From a virus, in the IMG/VR virus record IMGVR_UViG_3300017991_000027, positions 1 to 45,208 of that record: a stretch of DNA of 45,208 nt, one strand, 5' to 3'. The notes under the pieces were generated by a model, which saw only the letters and a program-made list of their open reading frames with translations, was not told where the DNA came from and ran no database searches. Shown piece by piece: positions 31,083 through 38,931 of the stretch. How positions within the stretch are numbered: position 1 is the stretch's first letter; each line of letters begins with the position of its first letter. The translations under genes and the position numbers were made by a program.

Positions 31083-31469
31083 TCACCTTGTGGAGAGATA
31101 GTGGACCACGAGCCCCACGATCGCGGAAGTGATCAAGGTGGACGCGATCGAGATCGCCCACCACTTCCACTTGGAGGCTTCCGCCCGGCGCTCCGCTAGC
31201 GCCGCCTCGAGCTTCACGATCTGGTGCTGCCCCGTCGCTTCGGATTCTTCTTCTAGCTTCCGAAGACGAGCCTCCGCCGATCGGAAGCGTTGCTCCGTTG
31301 CGTTGTGGCGCTCTTCGGCTCGGACTTCCGTACGGACGATCGCCGTGGATATCTCGGAGAGCTCGTGGAGCAACTTGTCTCGATCGGCGGGTGGCATGCT
31401 TTCGGGGATCTCCACTCGGTTGGACTCCGGCGGGAGTGTGGGAAGCAAAGCGATCACGTTGGAGCCCAT
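31083..31469 (-). CDS. Coiled-coil, C-tail-anchored membrane protein (XhlA-like lysis accessory)
   Basis: 128 residues from ATG 31,469, 1 nt after the endolysin stop. Residues 35-90 are charged coiled coil (RFRSAEARLRKLEEESEATG); residues 96-122 (KWKWWAISIASTLITSAIVG) form one membrane segment followed by a short tail (LVVHYLSTR). This resembles haemolysin XhlA-type phage proteins that accompany holins and endolysins. It probably sits in the inner membrane with its coiled coil in the cytoplasm and helps holin or lysis timing. The function is inferred from topology and its endolysin neighbour. Confidence 0.6.
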   Translation of the reverse strand: MGSNVIALLPTLPPESNRVEIPESMPPADRDKLLHELSEISTAIVRTEVRAEERHNATEQRFRSAEARLRKLEEESEATGQHQIVKLEAALAERRAEASKWKWWAISIASTLITSAIVGLVVHYLSTR

Positions 31470-31470
31470 G

Positions 31471-33108
31471 TTACAACACCTTCCCGATCTCAAAGTGCAT
31501 CCCGTCCGGGCGGCCGCGGAAGTTACCTCCCCAAAAGAAGCCGTGATCGTGGGCGATGGTGACGAGCTCGCGGACGGAGCCTCGCTCGCCCACGTGAGCG
31601 GGCTCCGCTCCCATGGGGTTCCACGGGGCGTTGATATCGAAAGCACTTCCAAAGGCATGATTCGAGAGCCGGATCCGTGAGCCTCGGACGTACCGTGGCA
31701 CCCACGAGCCCGCCCACGAGAGCACGCGATCGATCAAGCCCGCCTCCCGCCAAGCGGCGAAGAGCTCCACGAGTTGATCGGCTCCGAGACGGTGAAAGTA
31801 CACGCCACCGTCCCGCGGAGCTCCCGCCACGCCCACGAGCTCCGGGATCTCAAGCCGGACAATGTTATCCCGGATCCACGAGCCGTGGATCTTGATCGCT
31901 TCCGGATCGGTGGCCGTGGGCGCCGGCGAGCAATCGATCGCCCCGAAGACAGCGGCTCGATCGTGGAGCGGCGGGAAGGGGGAGTCCGTGAACGGCTCCG
32001 AGAGCGGGAGGGATTCTTGCTCTCCCAAGGTGGCCCACGTCTTTGGACCCACCACGCCGTCCACCACGAGCCCGTGGATCCGCTGGTAGGCTCTCGTTTG
32101 CTCCGCCGTGAGCCTCCCGAAGTGGAGATCCGCCCCGTACGGGTGGAGCGAGAAGCCGGCGGCGATAAGCGCACCTTGCCACACACCCACCCACGTTCCA
32201 CGATCCCCGAGACGGAGTGTTGGGGCGTCTCCGGCCGGAACCACGGTCCCGGGACTCGGATCCGTGTCCGGGGGCGGCTCCGTGTCGCCCGTTGCGGCGT
32301 CTGAGAGCCCCGTGGAGCGCCGGGGACACTCCGGGTGGATAACGAACGGGACAGCGCCCGTGTGGCTCACCACGCCCGCCTTGGCGCGATCCATGGCCAC
32401 TTCACGCAAGTCCGCCGGCTCGCCCCGGAGCCGAGCCGTCCAGAAGACGTACCAAGCTGCCATGCTGTAGTCCCAAAAGTCGGAGTACAAGTGGGCCCAC
32501 TGAGCCGGTTGGACAACCCATCCCGTCCGGGTGGCGTTCCGCGAGCCCCACGAGACGGCTTCCCGGAGCGCCCACCCGTACTCCAAGGCGTACCGGGGGC
32601 GGATCGTGGGCGATCCATCTTTCGCCGTCCGATAGCGTCCGAGCCCGTACGTCTTTCCCCATCCCACGAGCAAGGCGTCCGGCGGATACCCATGGCGCTT
32701 GATCTCCGCCGCCACGGCGTCCGCGTGGGCTCGAGCCGCCGTCTTCGTCATCCCGGCGGCTCCGTTGTCCACTCCCAAGAGCGTGGGGAGCGTGTGGGGG
32801 CCCACGTACCGGGCGTCCGGATGCTCGCTCACGGCGTCGTACAAGAGCGGCGTGGGGGACATGACGTCCCCGAGCTCGAGAGCGATCAAGTCCACGAGCT
32901 CGGCGCTCAAGCCGTACAAGATCACGTGATCGTCCGGCTCCCCGATCGCAAGCGGCTTCGCCATGATCTCGAGCTCGAGCTCCCCGTGGACGATCTTCCG
33001 CCGCTCGATCACGGCGTGTCCGTCTCGGATCGCCTCGAGCACGGCCCGAGCGTATCCGGGCCCGAGCTCTTCGGGGACTTCACTGTCCCACCACGCGGAG
33101 CCCTTCAC
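31471..33108 (-). CDS. Multi-domain endolysin: unknown N-domain, peptidoglycan-binding domain, M15 peptidase
   Basis: 545 residues from GTG 33,108 (GTGA overlap with the small gene before). Residues about 298-365 form a PF01471-type peptidoglycan-binding domain (LRLGDRGTWVGVWQGALIAA ... VDGVVGPKTWATLG). The C-terminal region is an M15-type metallopeptidase: SNHAFGSAFDIN (His and Asp metal ligands, about 483-494) and DGMHFEI (about 536-542). The N-terminal 270 residues (LYDAVSEHPDARYVGPHTLP, LLVGWGKTYGLGRYRTAKDG) are not a family I recognise. No signal peptide is seen, so export needs a holin. It should cut peptide cross-links of the cell wall. Confidence 0.85.
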   Translation of the reverse strand: MKGSAWWDSEVPEELGPGYARAVLEAIRDGHAVIERRKIVHGELELEIMAKPLAIGEPDDHVILYGLSAELVDLIALELGDVMSPTPLLYDAVSEHPDARYVGPHTLPTLLGVDNGAAGMTKTAARAHADAVAAEIKRHGYPPDALLVGWGKTYGLGRYRTAKDGSPTIRPRYALEYGWALREAVSWGSRNATRTGWVVQPAQWAHLYSDFWDYSMAAWYVFWTARLRGEPADLREVAMDRAKAGVVSHTGAVPFVIHPECPRRSTGLSDAATGDTEPPPDTDPSPGTVVPAGDAPTLRLGDRGTWVGVWQGALIAAGFSLHPYGADLHFGRLTAEQTRAYQRIHGLVVDGVVGPKTWATLGEQESLPLSEPFTDSPFPPLHDRAAVFGAIDCSPAPTATDPEAIKIHGSWIRDNIVRLEIPELVGVAGAPRDGGVYFHRLGADQLVELFAAWREAGLIDRVLSWAGSWVPRYVRGSRIRLSNHAFGSAFDINAPWNPMGAEPAHVGERGSVRELVTIAHDHGFFWGGNFRGRPDGMHFEIGKVL

Positions 33109-33266
33109 CCGTCCCGCTCCACGGCTTCACGGGCCCGCCGGTTGATCTCGCTCTCGCGATCCTTGTCCACGAGCGGATCGAGCGGCTTGGACGGCTTCCC
33201 CGCCTCCCCGATCCAACCCTTGATCACGCCGCCGAGAAACGCCCCGAAGATCGCCAACCACTCCAC
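33105..33266 (-). CDS. Small membrane protein of lysis cassette
   Basis: 53 residues from GTG 33,266, with a GGAGG ribosome site 6 nt upstream. It starts with a short hydrophobic segment (VEWLAIFGAFLGGVIKGWIG), then a basic/acidic tail (KPLDPLVDKDRESEINRRAR). It overlaps the endolysin start by 4 nt (GTGA). A small lysis membrane protein (holin-like, antiholin or spanin partner) is the likely role, but the hydrophobic stretch is short. Included because the ribosome site and coupling are strong. Confidence 0.6.
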   Translation of the reverse strand: MEWLAIFGAFLGGVIKGWIGEAGKPSKPLDPLVDKDRESEINRRAREAVERDG

Positions 33267-33280
33267 GCCTTGCCTCCGTT

Positions 33281-33700
33281 CTAGTGTGGGATCGCCTCCG
33301 CTAGCGCTTGCTGCGCCGCCAGCGCCGCCGAGACGAGCTCTCCGAGCTTCGCCAAGTCCGGCTCCCCACCGGCGAGCTCGCGAGCCTCCGCCGCCTTGAG
33401 AGCCACCCGAGCGGCGGCGAGCGCCGCCCGGTACGCCCGGAAGGCTTGGTACGCCGGCGCCCACTTGCGCGCAACGTGATCCAAAGCCTCGAGCTTTTGC
33501 TCTTTCGTGAGCGTGGGGCTCTCCACGATCGCCCGGGTGTCCGCTTCGTGGAGCCGTTCGATCTCCGCCAACGTCTCTCCGGCGCCGGCGTTCGCCACGT
33601 TCCACGAGCTCCGCAAAGCTCCGAGTCCGGACGTACACCCGAGCAAGATCAAGACGAGCCCCACGAGAAGCGAGAGAAGAGCCACACGATCCACGATCAC
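33281..33700 (-). CDS. Lipoprotein of lysis cassette (possible outer-membrane spanin)
   Basis: 139 residues from GTG 33,700 (GTGA overlap with the holin-like gene). A signal peptide and lipobox are clear: LLSLLVGLVLILLGCTSGLG, with the Cys at residue 22. The mature protein is helical (VANAGAGETLAEIERLHEAD, AYQAFRAYRAALAAARVALK). In a lysis cassette next to holin and endolysin, a helical lipoprotein is a candidate outer-membrane spanin or related disruption protein, implying a Gram-negative host. Most o-spanins are shorter and Pro-rich, so this is tentative. Confidence 0.65.
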   Translation of the reverse strand: MIVDRVALLSLLVGLVLILLGCTSGLGALRSSWNVANAGAGETLAEIERLHEADTRAIVESPTLTKEQKLEALDHVARKWAPAYQAFRAYRAALAAARVALKAAEARELAGGEPDLAKLGELVSAALAAQQALAEAIPH

Positions 33701-34026
33701 TTCCCCTTGTCCGCGGCCGCCTCGAGCGGACCGGGCGGCTTCGCCTTGCTCGGACGGTACGTGTTGATCCCGTTCGCCGCCAAGATGATCCCCACGGCGG
33801 CCGCCACGACTTCCGCCCACGGAGCTCCCTCCACGATCATCCACACGGCGGGTGGCATCATCAAAAGCCAAGCGGCGATCTGTTTGCGCCGTGGCGTGGT
33901 GAGGATCTTGTCCCTCACCCACGGAAGAGACTTGATCGCCCACATGAGCACGAAGAGCACGGCGGCGACAACAAGCCGCCCGTTGCCACTCTGGATCCAC
34001 TCGATCACTTGGAGCGTGGTTGGCAT
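33697..34026 (-). CDS. Holin candidate
   Basis: 109 residues, ATG at 34,026, with an AGGTGA ribosome site. Three hydrophobic segments are visible: LVVAAVLFVLMWAI (18-31), IAAWLLMMPPAVWMI (50-64) and EVVAAAVGIILAANG (72-86), separated by short charged loops (PWVRDKILTTPRRKQ), with a charged tail rich in Lys and Pro. Size, topology and the position at the head of the lysis genes fit a class I holin that forms inner-membrane holes for the endolysin. No family name is assigned. Confidence 0.68.
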   Translation of the reverse strand: MPTTLQVIEWIQSGNGRLVVAAVLFVLMWAIKSLPWVRDKILTTPRRKQIAAWLLMMPPAVWMIVEGAPWAEVVAAAVGIILAANGINTYRPSKAKPPGPLEAAADKGK

Positions 34027-34037
34027 GACTTCACCTC

Positions 34038-35252
34038 TTACGGAATTGGACCTATGTACTCCGTCACAACGATCCGGCTTGTGTCAAGCCGGGCGAGCTC
34101 GCGGATACCGATCACGAGATCGGCCGTCCCCACGGGGAACGCCGAGAAACCGAGTTGGACGGGGCTCGTCATGTTGAACACGCCGGCGAAGCCCATCGCC
34201 ACGGCTTCCAAACGGGCGGCGAACACGTCCCGCCCCACCAAGAGCTCCGTTTCGTTGAGCGCCACGAGCGCCGCTTTCAAAGCCGTGGCGCCAGCGTAGC
34301 CCGAAGAGATATCGATCGAGACGAATATCTCCACCCACACGTCCCGCTCCGTGGGACGGGAGAAACCGATCGTGTGGAAGTTGCCTAGGCTGTCTTCCGC
34401 GATCCCGCTCTCTTGCCCGAACGCCAAGATCCCGGCGGACTTCGTATCCCAGATCGCTTGGGCGATCTGGTTGTTCGTGAGCGCCGGTGGGGCTCCGTCA
34501 AAGACAACACACTCGAGCGATCGAGGCGGGAGGCCGTTGGCGTCCACCACGTCCGTGACGTTTTCAAAGACGGACGCTTGCTCGATATGTTGCACGCCGT
34601 CCACTTCGTATTGGAGCAAGTCCGCTCGGATCGCGTCCACGGTGGCGGAGCCGGACGCCCGGAGCTCTTCTTCTCGGCGTTGCCGGAGATCCGGATCTTC
34701 GTCCGCCTCTCGTCCCACGGTGGCGTCCAAGGCGTTCGTGACGGAATTCCAACCCACCACGGGCGTGGTGATCGTGGTGATCGTCCCGGCGTTTGCGTGG
34801 ACGGCGCCGGCGTTTTCCGCCTCAAAGTCCACGTCTTGAGCTCCCGCCACGCCGGACGTGTAGTCCGCTTCCGGCGTCCACCGGTTGTCCGGCTCGCCCG
34901 TGACGTTGGCGTAGTGCGTTCCGGCGAGAAGAGTTGTCCCGAGATCGAGATCGCAATCCAAGACCACGGTGGACTTGGTGGCGGCTCGCTTCACGGTCCC
35001 CGTGAGCGCCGAGAGCTTTTCCAGAAGGAATCCCTCCGCGGCGTCCGGGTTGAAACCGTTGTACGCCACGGCCAACACTTCCCAAGCCTCTCGGAGTTGC
35101 GCCGCAAAGATGCCATTCAATTGCCCCACGGGGGAGTCCGCCGCCGTGTTGAGCGTGGCGTCTATGTCCGCCTTTTGCCGGGCGGCGAGCTCGGAGAGGA
35201 TCGTCTCTACCGTCTTGATCTCGAGCCCCGCCGTTGTCACGTGATCCGCCAT
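34038..35252 (-). CDS. Baseplate J-like wedge protein
   Basis: 404 residues, ATG at 35,252. The order DSPVGQLNGIFAAQLREAWE, AYNGFNPDAAEGFLLEKLSA, TGTVKRAATKSTV, then NAGTITTITTPVVGWNSVTN and DEDPDLRQRREEEL, follows the PF04865 J-like family, including the E-D-x-x-LR-x-R signature. It forms the peripheral baseplate wedge of P2/Mu-type contractile tails. It follows the gp25-like gene as expected; downstream the lysis cassette begins. Confidence 0.9.
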   Translation of the reverse strand: MADHVTTAGLEIKTVETILSELAARQKADIDATLNTAADSPVGQLNGIFAAQLREAWEVLAVAYNGFNPDAAEGFLLEKLSALTGTVKRAATKSTVVLDCDLDLGTTLLAGTHYANVTGEPDNRWTPEADYTSGVAGAQDVDFEAENAGAVHANAGTITTITTPVVGWNSVTNALDATVGREADEDPDLRQRREEELRASGSATVDAIRADLLQYEVDGVQHIEQASVFENVTDVVDANGLPPRSLECVVFDGAPPALTNNQIAQAIWDTKSAGILAFGQESGIAEDSLGNFHTIGFSRPTERDVWVEIFVSIDISSGYAGATALKAALVALNETELLVGRDVFAARLEAVAMGFAGVFNMTSPVQLGFSAFPVGTADLVIGIRELARLDTSRIVVTEYIGPIP

Positions 35253-35261
35253 GGTTGCACC

Positions 35262-35747
35262 TTATGCTGTCGCCGGAGTTACGTCCCTCGGAACTTGGAT
35301 TATGAATTCGTCCGGTTGAGCTCGGAACACCACGCCGCCCGTGAGCACGATCTCCAACGGCGTGATCGTGAAGGTACGCGTGGCGCGATTCAAGCTCGCC
35401 TCGAGCTTCGCGATCGCGAGCACGCCGGGCGTTTGGAGGATCGCCCGGCGGAAGATCGATTTGATCAACCCTATGTCCGGATTCTTTACCAAGATCGCTT
35501 GGAAGTACGGAAGCCCTTGGCGCAAGTCCAAGAACCACTCCGCCAAGAAGAATTGCAGGCGGACACGGATCCGTTGCGCGATCGCGGGAACGCCGCGAAG
35601 GATCCTAGGAGGAAACGCGAGATCCCACGTCGCCTCATCCAAGGCGAGCTCCGCGAAGGGGAGCGTCCCGTCCAAGTCCCCGTCCGCCGTGGTGACGATC
35701 ACGGCCGTGGGGGACGCCAAGGGGAAGGTGTAGGACGGAAGCGCCAT
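35262..35747 (-). CDS. Baseplate wedge protein, gp25 / Mu gp46-like
   Basis: 161 residues from ATG 35,747 (a TTG at 35,753 forming TTGA with the upstream stop is an alternative). The core contains FFLAEWFLDLRQGLPYFQAI and NPDIGLIKSIFRRAILQTPG, then EASLNRATRTFTITPLEI, the layout of short baseplate wedge proteins of Mu gp46 / gp25-like type, which link the sheath to the J-like protein. The position just upstream of the J gene is diagnostic. Confidence 0.82.
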   Translation of the reverse strand: MALPSYTFPLASPTAVIVTTADGDLDGTLPFAELALDEATWDLAFPPRILRGVPAIAQRIRVRLQFFLAEWFLDLRQGLPYFQAILVKNPDIGLIKSIFRRAILQTPGVLAIAKLEASLNRATRTFTITPLEIVLTGGVVFRAQPDEFIIQVPRDVTPATA

Positions 35748-35749
35748 GA

Positions 35750-36136
35750 TCAAGCCTCATTCCCGCTCGTGTCGATCGCGATCACTTCAAAGACGGGCGT
35801 GGAAAGCCACCCACCGTCCCTCCGTACAGAGTAGCGCCATCCGCCGGACGTGGGCGTCCGCGTGGAGTAGTTCCGGAAGCCGGACGAGAAGCCGTCCCCG
35901 TCGTGAACCACGAGCTTTTGATCTCGTTGCGTGACAACGATCGCCACCCGGCGGAGCGCTTGATCGTCCGTGACGTCGAAAGCGATCGGCGTGTTGCTCT
36001 CGATCGTGGAGCCGGGCGCCGGATCGAAGTTGCCGATCGTGGGCGGCGTGACGTCCCCGCCGGCTCCCCCGTGCGGATTCTGTCTCGTGGGGACGAGCTC
36101 CGCGATCGCGATCCGTTTCTGTGGGTGATCTGCCAT
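35750..36136 (-). CDS. Ig-like domain protein of the baseplate region
   Basis: 128 residues, ATG at 36,136. After a short basic leader (MADHPQKRIAIAELVPTRQN), the sequence DVTPPTIGNFDPAPGSTIES, TPIAFDVTDDQALRRVAIVV and VFEVIAIDTSGNEA follows bacterial Ig-like (fibronectin-like) domains: D-x-x-PP at the start and A-x-D-x-x-GN at the end. Such domains decorate virions and may bind cell-surface sugars. It lies between an unknown virion gene and the gp25-like gene. Confidence 0.72.
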   Translation of the reverse strand: MADHPQKRIAIAELVPTRQNPHGGAGGDVTPPTIGNFDPAPGSTIESNTPIAFDVTDDQALRRVAIVVTQRDQKLVVHDGDGFSSGFRNYSTRTPTSGGWRYSVRRDGGWLSTPVFEVIAIDTSGNEA

Positions 36137-36140
36137 GGCG

Positions 36141-37079
36141 TTAGGATGATGCGGGAGGCGTGGCTCCGTCCCACTGTACGTTTACGTCCCCGAGCGAGAT
36201 CCGGGCGAGAGAATCGAATGTCTCTCCCGGAGCTCGCGTGACCCCGTTCCACTCCACGAAGTCCGATATCCCCTTGAAAAAGCCTCCGCCAAGCGCCGCC
36301 CGGCGTCCGAACAGAATCGGGCTACTGAGATCGTCCCCATCCGTGTCAATCTCCGTGGAGCCGGGGAATTGCTGGCCCACTTGGGAGTTGAGCGAGAGCC
36401 CCGAGAGTTGAGCGTACGTGCTCGTTCCGGGCTTGTAGCCCGTGACACGTGCCACCGTTGTGGCTCCTGATTCGGCGTTCAAGGCGTTGTACGCAATCCA
36501 ACCGGTCCCGCCTCCGTCAAAGAAGAAAACCCACGGCTCGAGCTCGTCCGGATCTTCCGCCGCCGTAATCGGGATGAAACCGTATCCGCCTTGGTGGTTT
36601 GCGAAGTCTCCCGAGAGGTGAAGCCACGTCCAAAAGCCGTACGGTGCTGCGTCGTCCGCTCCCATGTGGAGCACGTTCGTCCCCGAAGCGGCGATGTTTG
36701 CGAGCCCATGGATCTCTTGCCGATCCACGGCCGTGGGCGGATTGCCAGCATCGCCGCCAGCGAACGCCGCGGACGGGGAGACGTGGAGATACCACTGTTG
36801 ATCGAGCACGTTCCCGCGGGACCACAGGAATTCGATCGATCCATCCGGAGCTCGGAGTACGAACCAAGACTCCGAAGTCCCAGCCGCATACTGTCCGAGA
36901 TCGAGATAGTCCGAAATGTTGTCCCCGGCTCCACCCGTCGTTCCGTTACTCGATCGCGGGACGGTCCACCCGGGACCGGTAGGGCTCGCGGTCCGCATGA
37001 AGTCCAAGAACGCGAAGAGATACCGGATCCCGAAGTCTCCGGAAGGGATCGACGTGTTGGGGACGAAACGCATTGTCAT
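36141..37079 (-). CDS. Hypothetical virion protein of the baseplate region
   Basis: 312 residues, ATG at 37,079. Rich in Gly, Ser, Thr and aromatics, beta-dominated (SESWFVLRAPDGSIEFLWSR, WVFFFDGGGTGWIAYNALNA), ending FVEWNGVTRAPGETFDSLAR. No enzymatic motif. The compact, Trp/Gly-rich beta character and the position between the spike and the Ig-like gene suggest a baseplate appendage or receptor-binding protein. Family not recognised. Confidence 0.62.
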   Translation of the reverse strand: MTMRFVPNTSIPSGDFGIRYLFAFLDFMRTASPTGPGWTVPRSSNGTTGGAGDNISDYLDLGQYAAGTSESWFVLRAPDGSIEFLWSRGNVLDQQWYLHVSPSAAFAGGDAGNPPTAVDRQEIHGLANIAASGTNVLHMGADDAAPYGFWTWLHLSGDFANHQGGYGFIPITAAEDPDELEPWVFFFDGGGTGWIAYNALNAESGATTVARVTGYKPGTSTYAQLSGLSLNSQVGQQFPGSTEIDTDGDDLSSPILFGRRAALGGGFFKGISDFVEWNGVTRAPGETFDSLARISLGDVNVQWDGATPPASS

Positions 37080-37083
37080 CGGG

Positions 37084-37737
37084 CTAGCTCTCCGCTTTCA
37101 ACTTCGTGGACGCCACGTCCGCCGGGGGCGCGTACACCCCAGCGGGACTAGACGTCGTGGTCCCCGCCGGTCCCGTGATCGGGACCGTGTGGGTGTGAGC
37201 GCTCAAAACTCCGGCAATGCTCGCGAGCTCCGCGAGAACTTTCGCGTTCATGGCCACGAAATCCACGGCGGCGGGCCCCACTTTCACTTCCGGACCCTCG
37301 ATCACCATGGCGGACGGATCGGTGGGGATCGATCCCGTCTTCGGAGCGATCCCTGGAATCGCGATCGGATTCCCGAGTCCGTGCTTCCGGAGATCGACGG
37401 GATCGGAGAGATCGCCGCTCTCCCGCCACTGTCCGATCGCCCACGAGCAGAACACCAAGAGCACGAAGTCTCCGGGAGCGATCGGCCACGTGATCGAGTA
37501 GGAGTCCCCGCTTCCCCGCGGGAACTTCACGGGGACATTAGGGATCTTGGGTAAGTCTTCGTGAGCGATCTCACCGTTGGAATCCGAGATCGCCCGGCGG
37601 ATCATCGGTTGGACTTCGGCCGTTTGCTTGGATGCGTCGTACGCTATCACCTTCCCCGGGAGCGCCACGTGTAGATCCATGAGCCGGGAGGCGATCGCCA
37701 ACCGGATGATCTCCGCCAATGTAGGCTCCGCACCCAT
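37084..37737 (-). CDS. Baseplate central spike protein, Gp138/gp45-like N-terminal domain
   Basis: 217 residues from ATG 37,737, whose first base is the last base of the upstream TGA. Pattern: LMDLHVALPGKVIAYDASKQ, TAEVQPMIRR, VPVKFPRG...YSITWPIAPGDFVLLVF (an OB-like barrel), WRESGDLSDPVDLRKHGLGN and a beta-helical end PEVKVGPAAVDFVAMNAKVL, with HTHTVPITGPAG near the tip. This is the Gp138/gp45 spike family, in which the tip can bind a metal through a His-x-His pair. It punctures the outer membrane during contraction. Confidence 0.85.
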   Translation of the reverse strand: MGAEPTLAEIIRLAIASRLMDLHVALPGKVIAYDASKQTAEVQPMIRRAISDSNGEIAHEDLPKIPNVPVKFPRGSGDSYSITWPIAPGDFVLLVFCSWAIGQWRESGDLSDPVDLRKHGLGNPIAIPGIAPKTGSIPTDPSAMVIEGPEVKVGPAAVDFVAMNAKVLAELASIAGVLSAHTHTVPITGPAGTTTSSPAGVYAPPADVASTKLKAES

Positions 37738-38576
37738 CACAGTTTCTTCGCCTCCACGTCCACGTACCAATCGTCCCCGGCCGTGTCCCCCGTGTACGCC
37801 GCCTTTTCCACGCGGAACGTCCCGGAAAGATTCTCGCTCTCGAGATCGATCACCCGCCCCGGGAAGAGATCCGGGATCAAGAGCGCTTGCGCCGTGAGGA
37901 TCCCTTCACTGTCCACGCTCGGGGAGCCCACGAGCCCCGTCTCCGGCGACAGATAGACGGCGCTCCCCGCGATCGATTGGGCGAGCGGAAGCAACTGGAG
38001 AGCTCCGTTTTGGATGCTCCACTCCAAGCCCACGGAGAGAGCAAGCTCCGTCACCACTTGCGAGACTTGTCCGGACAAGACTGTCCCTTGGGGGAAGAGC
38101 GCCGGCGACGTGGCGAGCCGGCCGGCGACTTCGGCGGACTCGAGATTCCCGAGCGAAACACCCAAGGCTTTCGCCACTTGCTTGAACGCGTCCGAATTGC
38201 TCACGCCAGCCGAAAGCGCGACGTTGATCCGGCTTTGCTCATATTCCTTCTCCCCGTCGCCACTCTGGATCGACGTCACGAGATCGGGACCGTTTCTCGT
38301 GGTGAAAACCGTTCGCATGGTTCCAAGGTAGATCAACGCCGTTTGCTCTTCGTATCCAGCATCGATCTGGACGGGGACCTTCCCGAGCTCTTCTAACGCC
38401 AACCGGTTGTCCGGGTTGAGATTCCACACTTGGAGCTCCGCCGTGTTGGGCTCCGGCTTGAGCGAGCGCTCCACGTGGAACGCCACGTCCAAGTGAGCGC
38501 CCGGCGAAGCCGGATCCACCACGATCTCCAACGTGGAGATCGTGATCCGGGCGGAGCGTTTGAAAAGCCGTGTCAC
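37737..38576 (-). CDS. Baseplate hub protein
   Basis: 279 residues, ATG at 38,576. Contains FKRSARITISTLEIVVDPAS, LDVAFHVERSLKPEPNTAEL, QVWNLNPDN, and later a tail-hub-like central region (FKQVAKALGVSLGNLESAEV). Position between plug and spike and the N-terminal beta barrel (V-x-x-x-LKPEPN-x-AELQVWNL) fit the small hubs of compact myoviruses. It should link the tube to the spike. Confidence 0.78.
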   Translation of the reverse strand: MTRLFKRSARITISTLEIVVDPASPGAHLDVAFHVERSLKPEPNTAELQVWNLNPDNRLALEELGKVPVQIDAGYEEQTALIYLGTMRTVFTTRNGPDLVTSIQSGDGEKEYEQSRINVALSAGVSNSDAFKQVAKALGVSLGNLESAEVAGRLATSPALFPQGTVLSGQVSQVVTELALSVGLEWSIQNGALQLLPLAQSIAGSAVYLSPETGLVGSPSVDSEGILTAQALLIPDLFPGRVIDLESENLSGTFRVEKAAYTGDTAGDDWYVDVEAKKL

Positions 38577-38929
38577 TCCGCCTCCACTCCCGCGAGCGCC
38601 GCGATATCCTCCGAGCTCTCATAGTAGAAGAGCCGGACACGCGTTCCGAAGTCCCGGTACGTGGGCGGCTCGCCGCCTTGCTCGAGATCCATGGCGATCA
38701 AGGTCCCCGGCGGGAGCTCGGCGTTCCACGCGGAGCGAGAGAGAAAGTCCCAATTGGCGATCACCTTGATCCCCGTGAGAAGTGGATTCTCTTCGGAGTC
38801 ATAGATCCCAAGGTAGAAGCGGGACTCCCGCCCGTTCCAATCCACGCGGATGATGTAGTCCCGATCCTCGAGACGAACACGCTCCGTGTAAAGAGGCTCG
38901 CCGGGGAACACTGGCACGATCACTGGCAT
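38573..38929 (-). CDS. Baseplate plug protein (Pam3 gp18-like)
   Basis: 118 residues, ATG at 38,929. A small beta-barrel pattern: PGEPLYTERVRLEDRDYIIR, VDWNGRESRFYLGIYDSEEN, PLLTGIKVIANWDFLSR, ending RVRLFYYESSED. This matches the short plug proteins of compact baseplates, in which it fills the hub. The stop overlaps the hub start (4 nt). Confidence 0.78.
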   Translation of the reverse strand: MPVIVPVFPGEPLYTERVRLEDRDYIIRVDWNGRESRFYLGIYDSEENPLLTGIKVIANWDFLSRSAWNAELPPGTLIAMDLEQGGEPPTYRDFGTRVRLFYYESSEDIAALAGVEAE

Positions 38930-38931
38930 GG

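Noticed and set aside
33281-34000. Longer 239-residue version of the lipoprotein gene
   Set aside because: The extra N-terminal part overlaps the holin-like gene almost completely and reads as shadow sequence; the GTG at 33,700 gives a clean signal peptide and a GTGA overlap.
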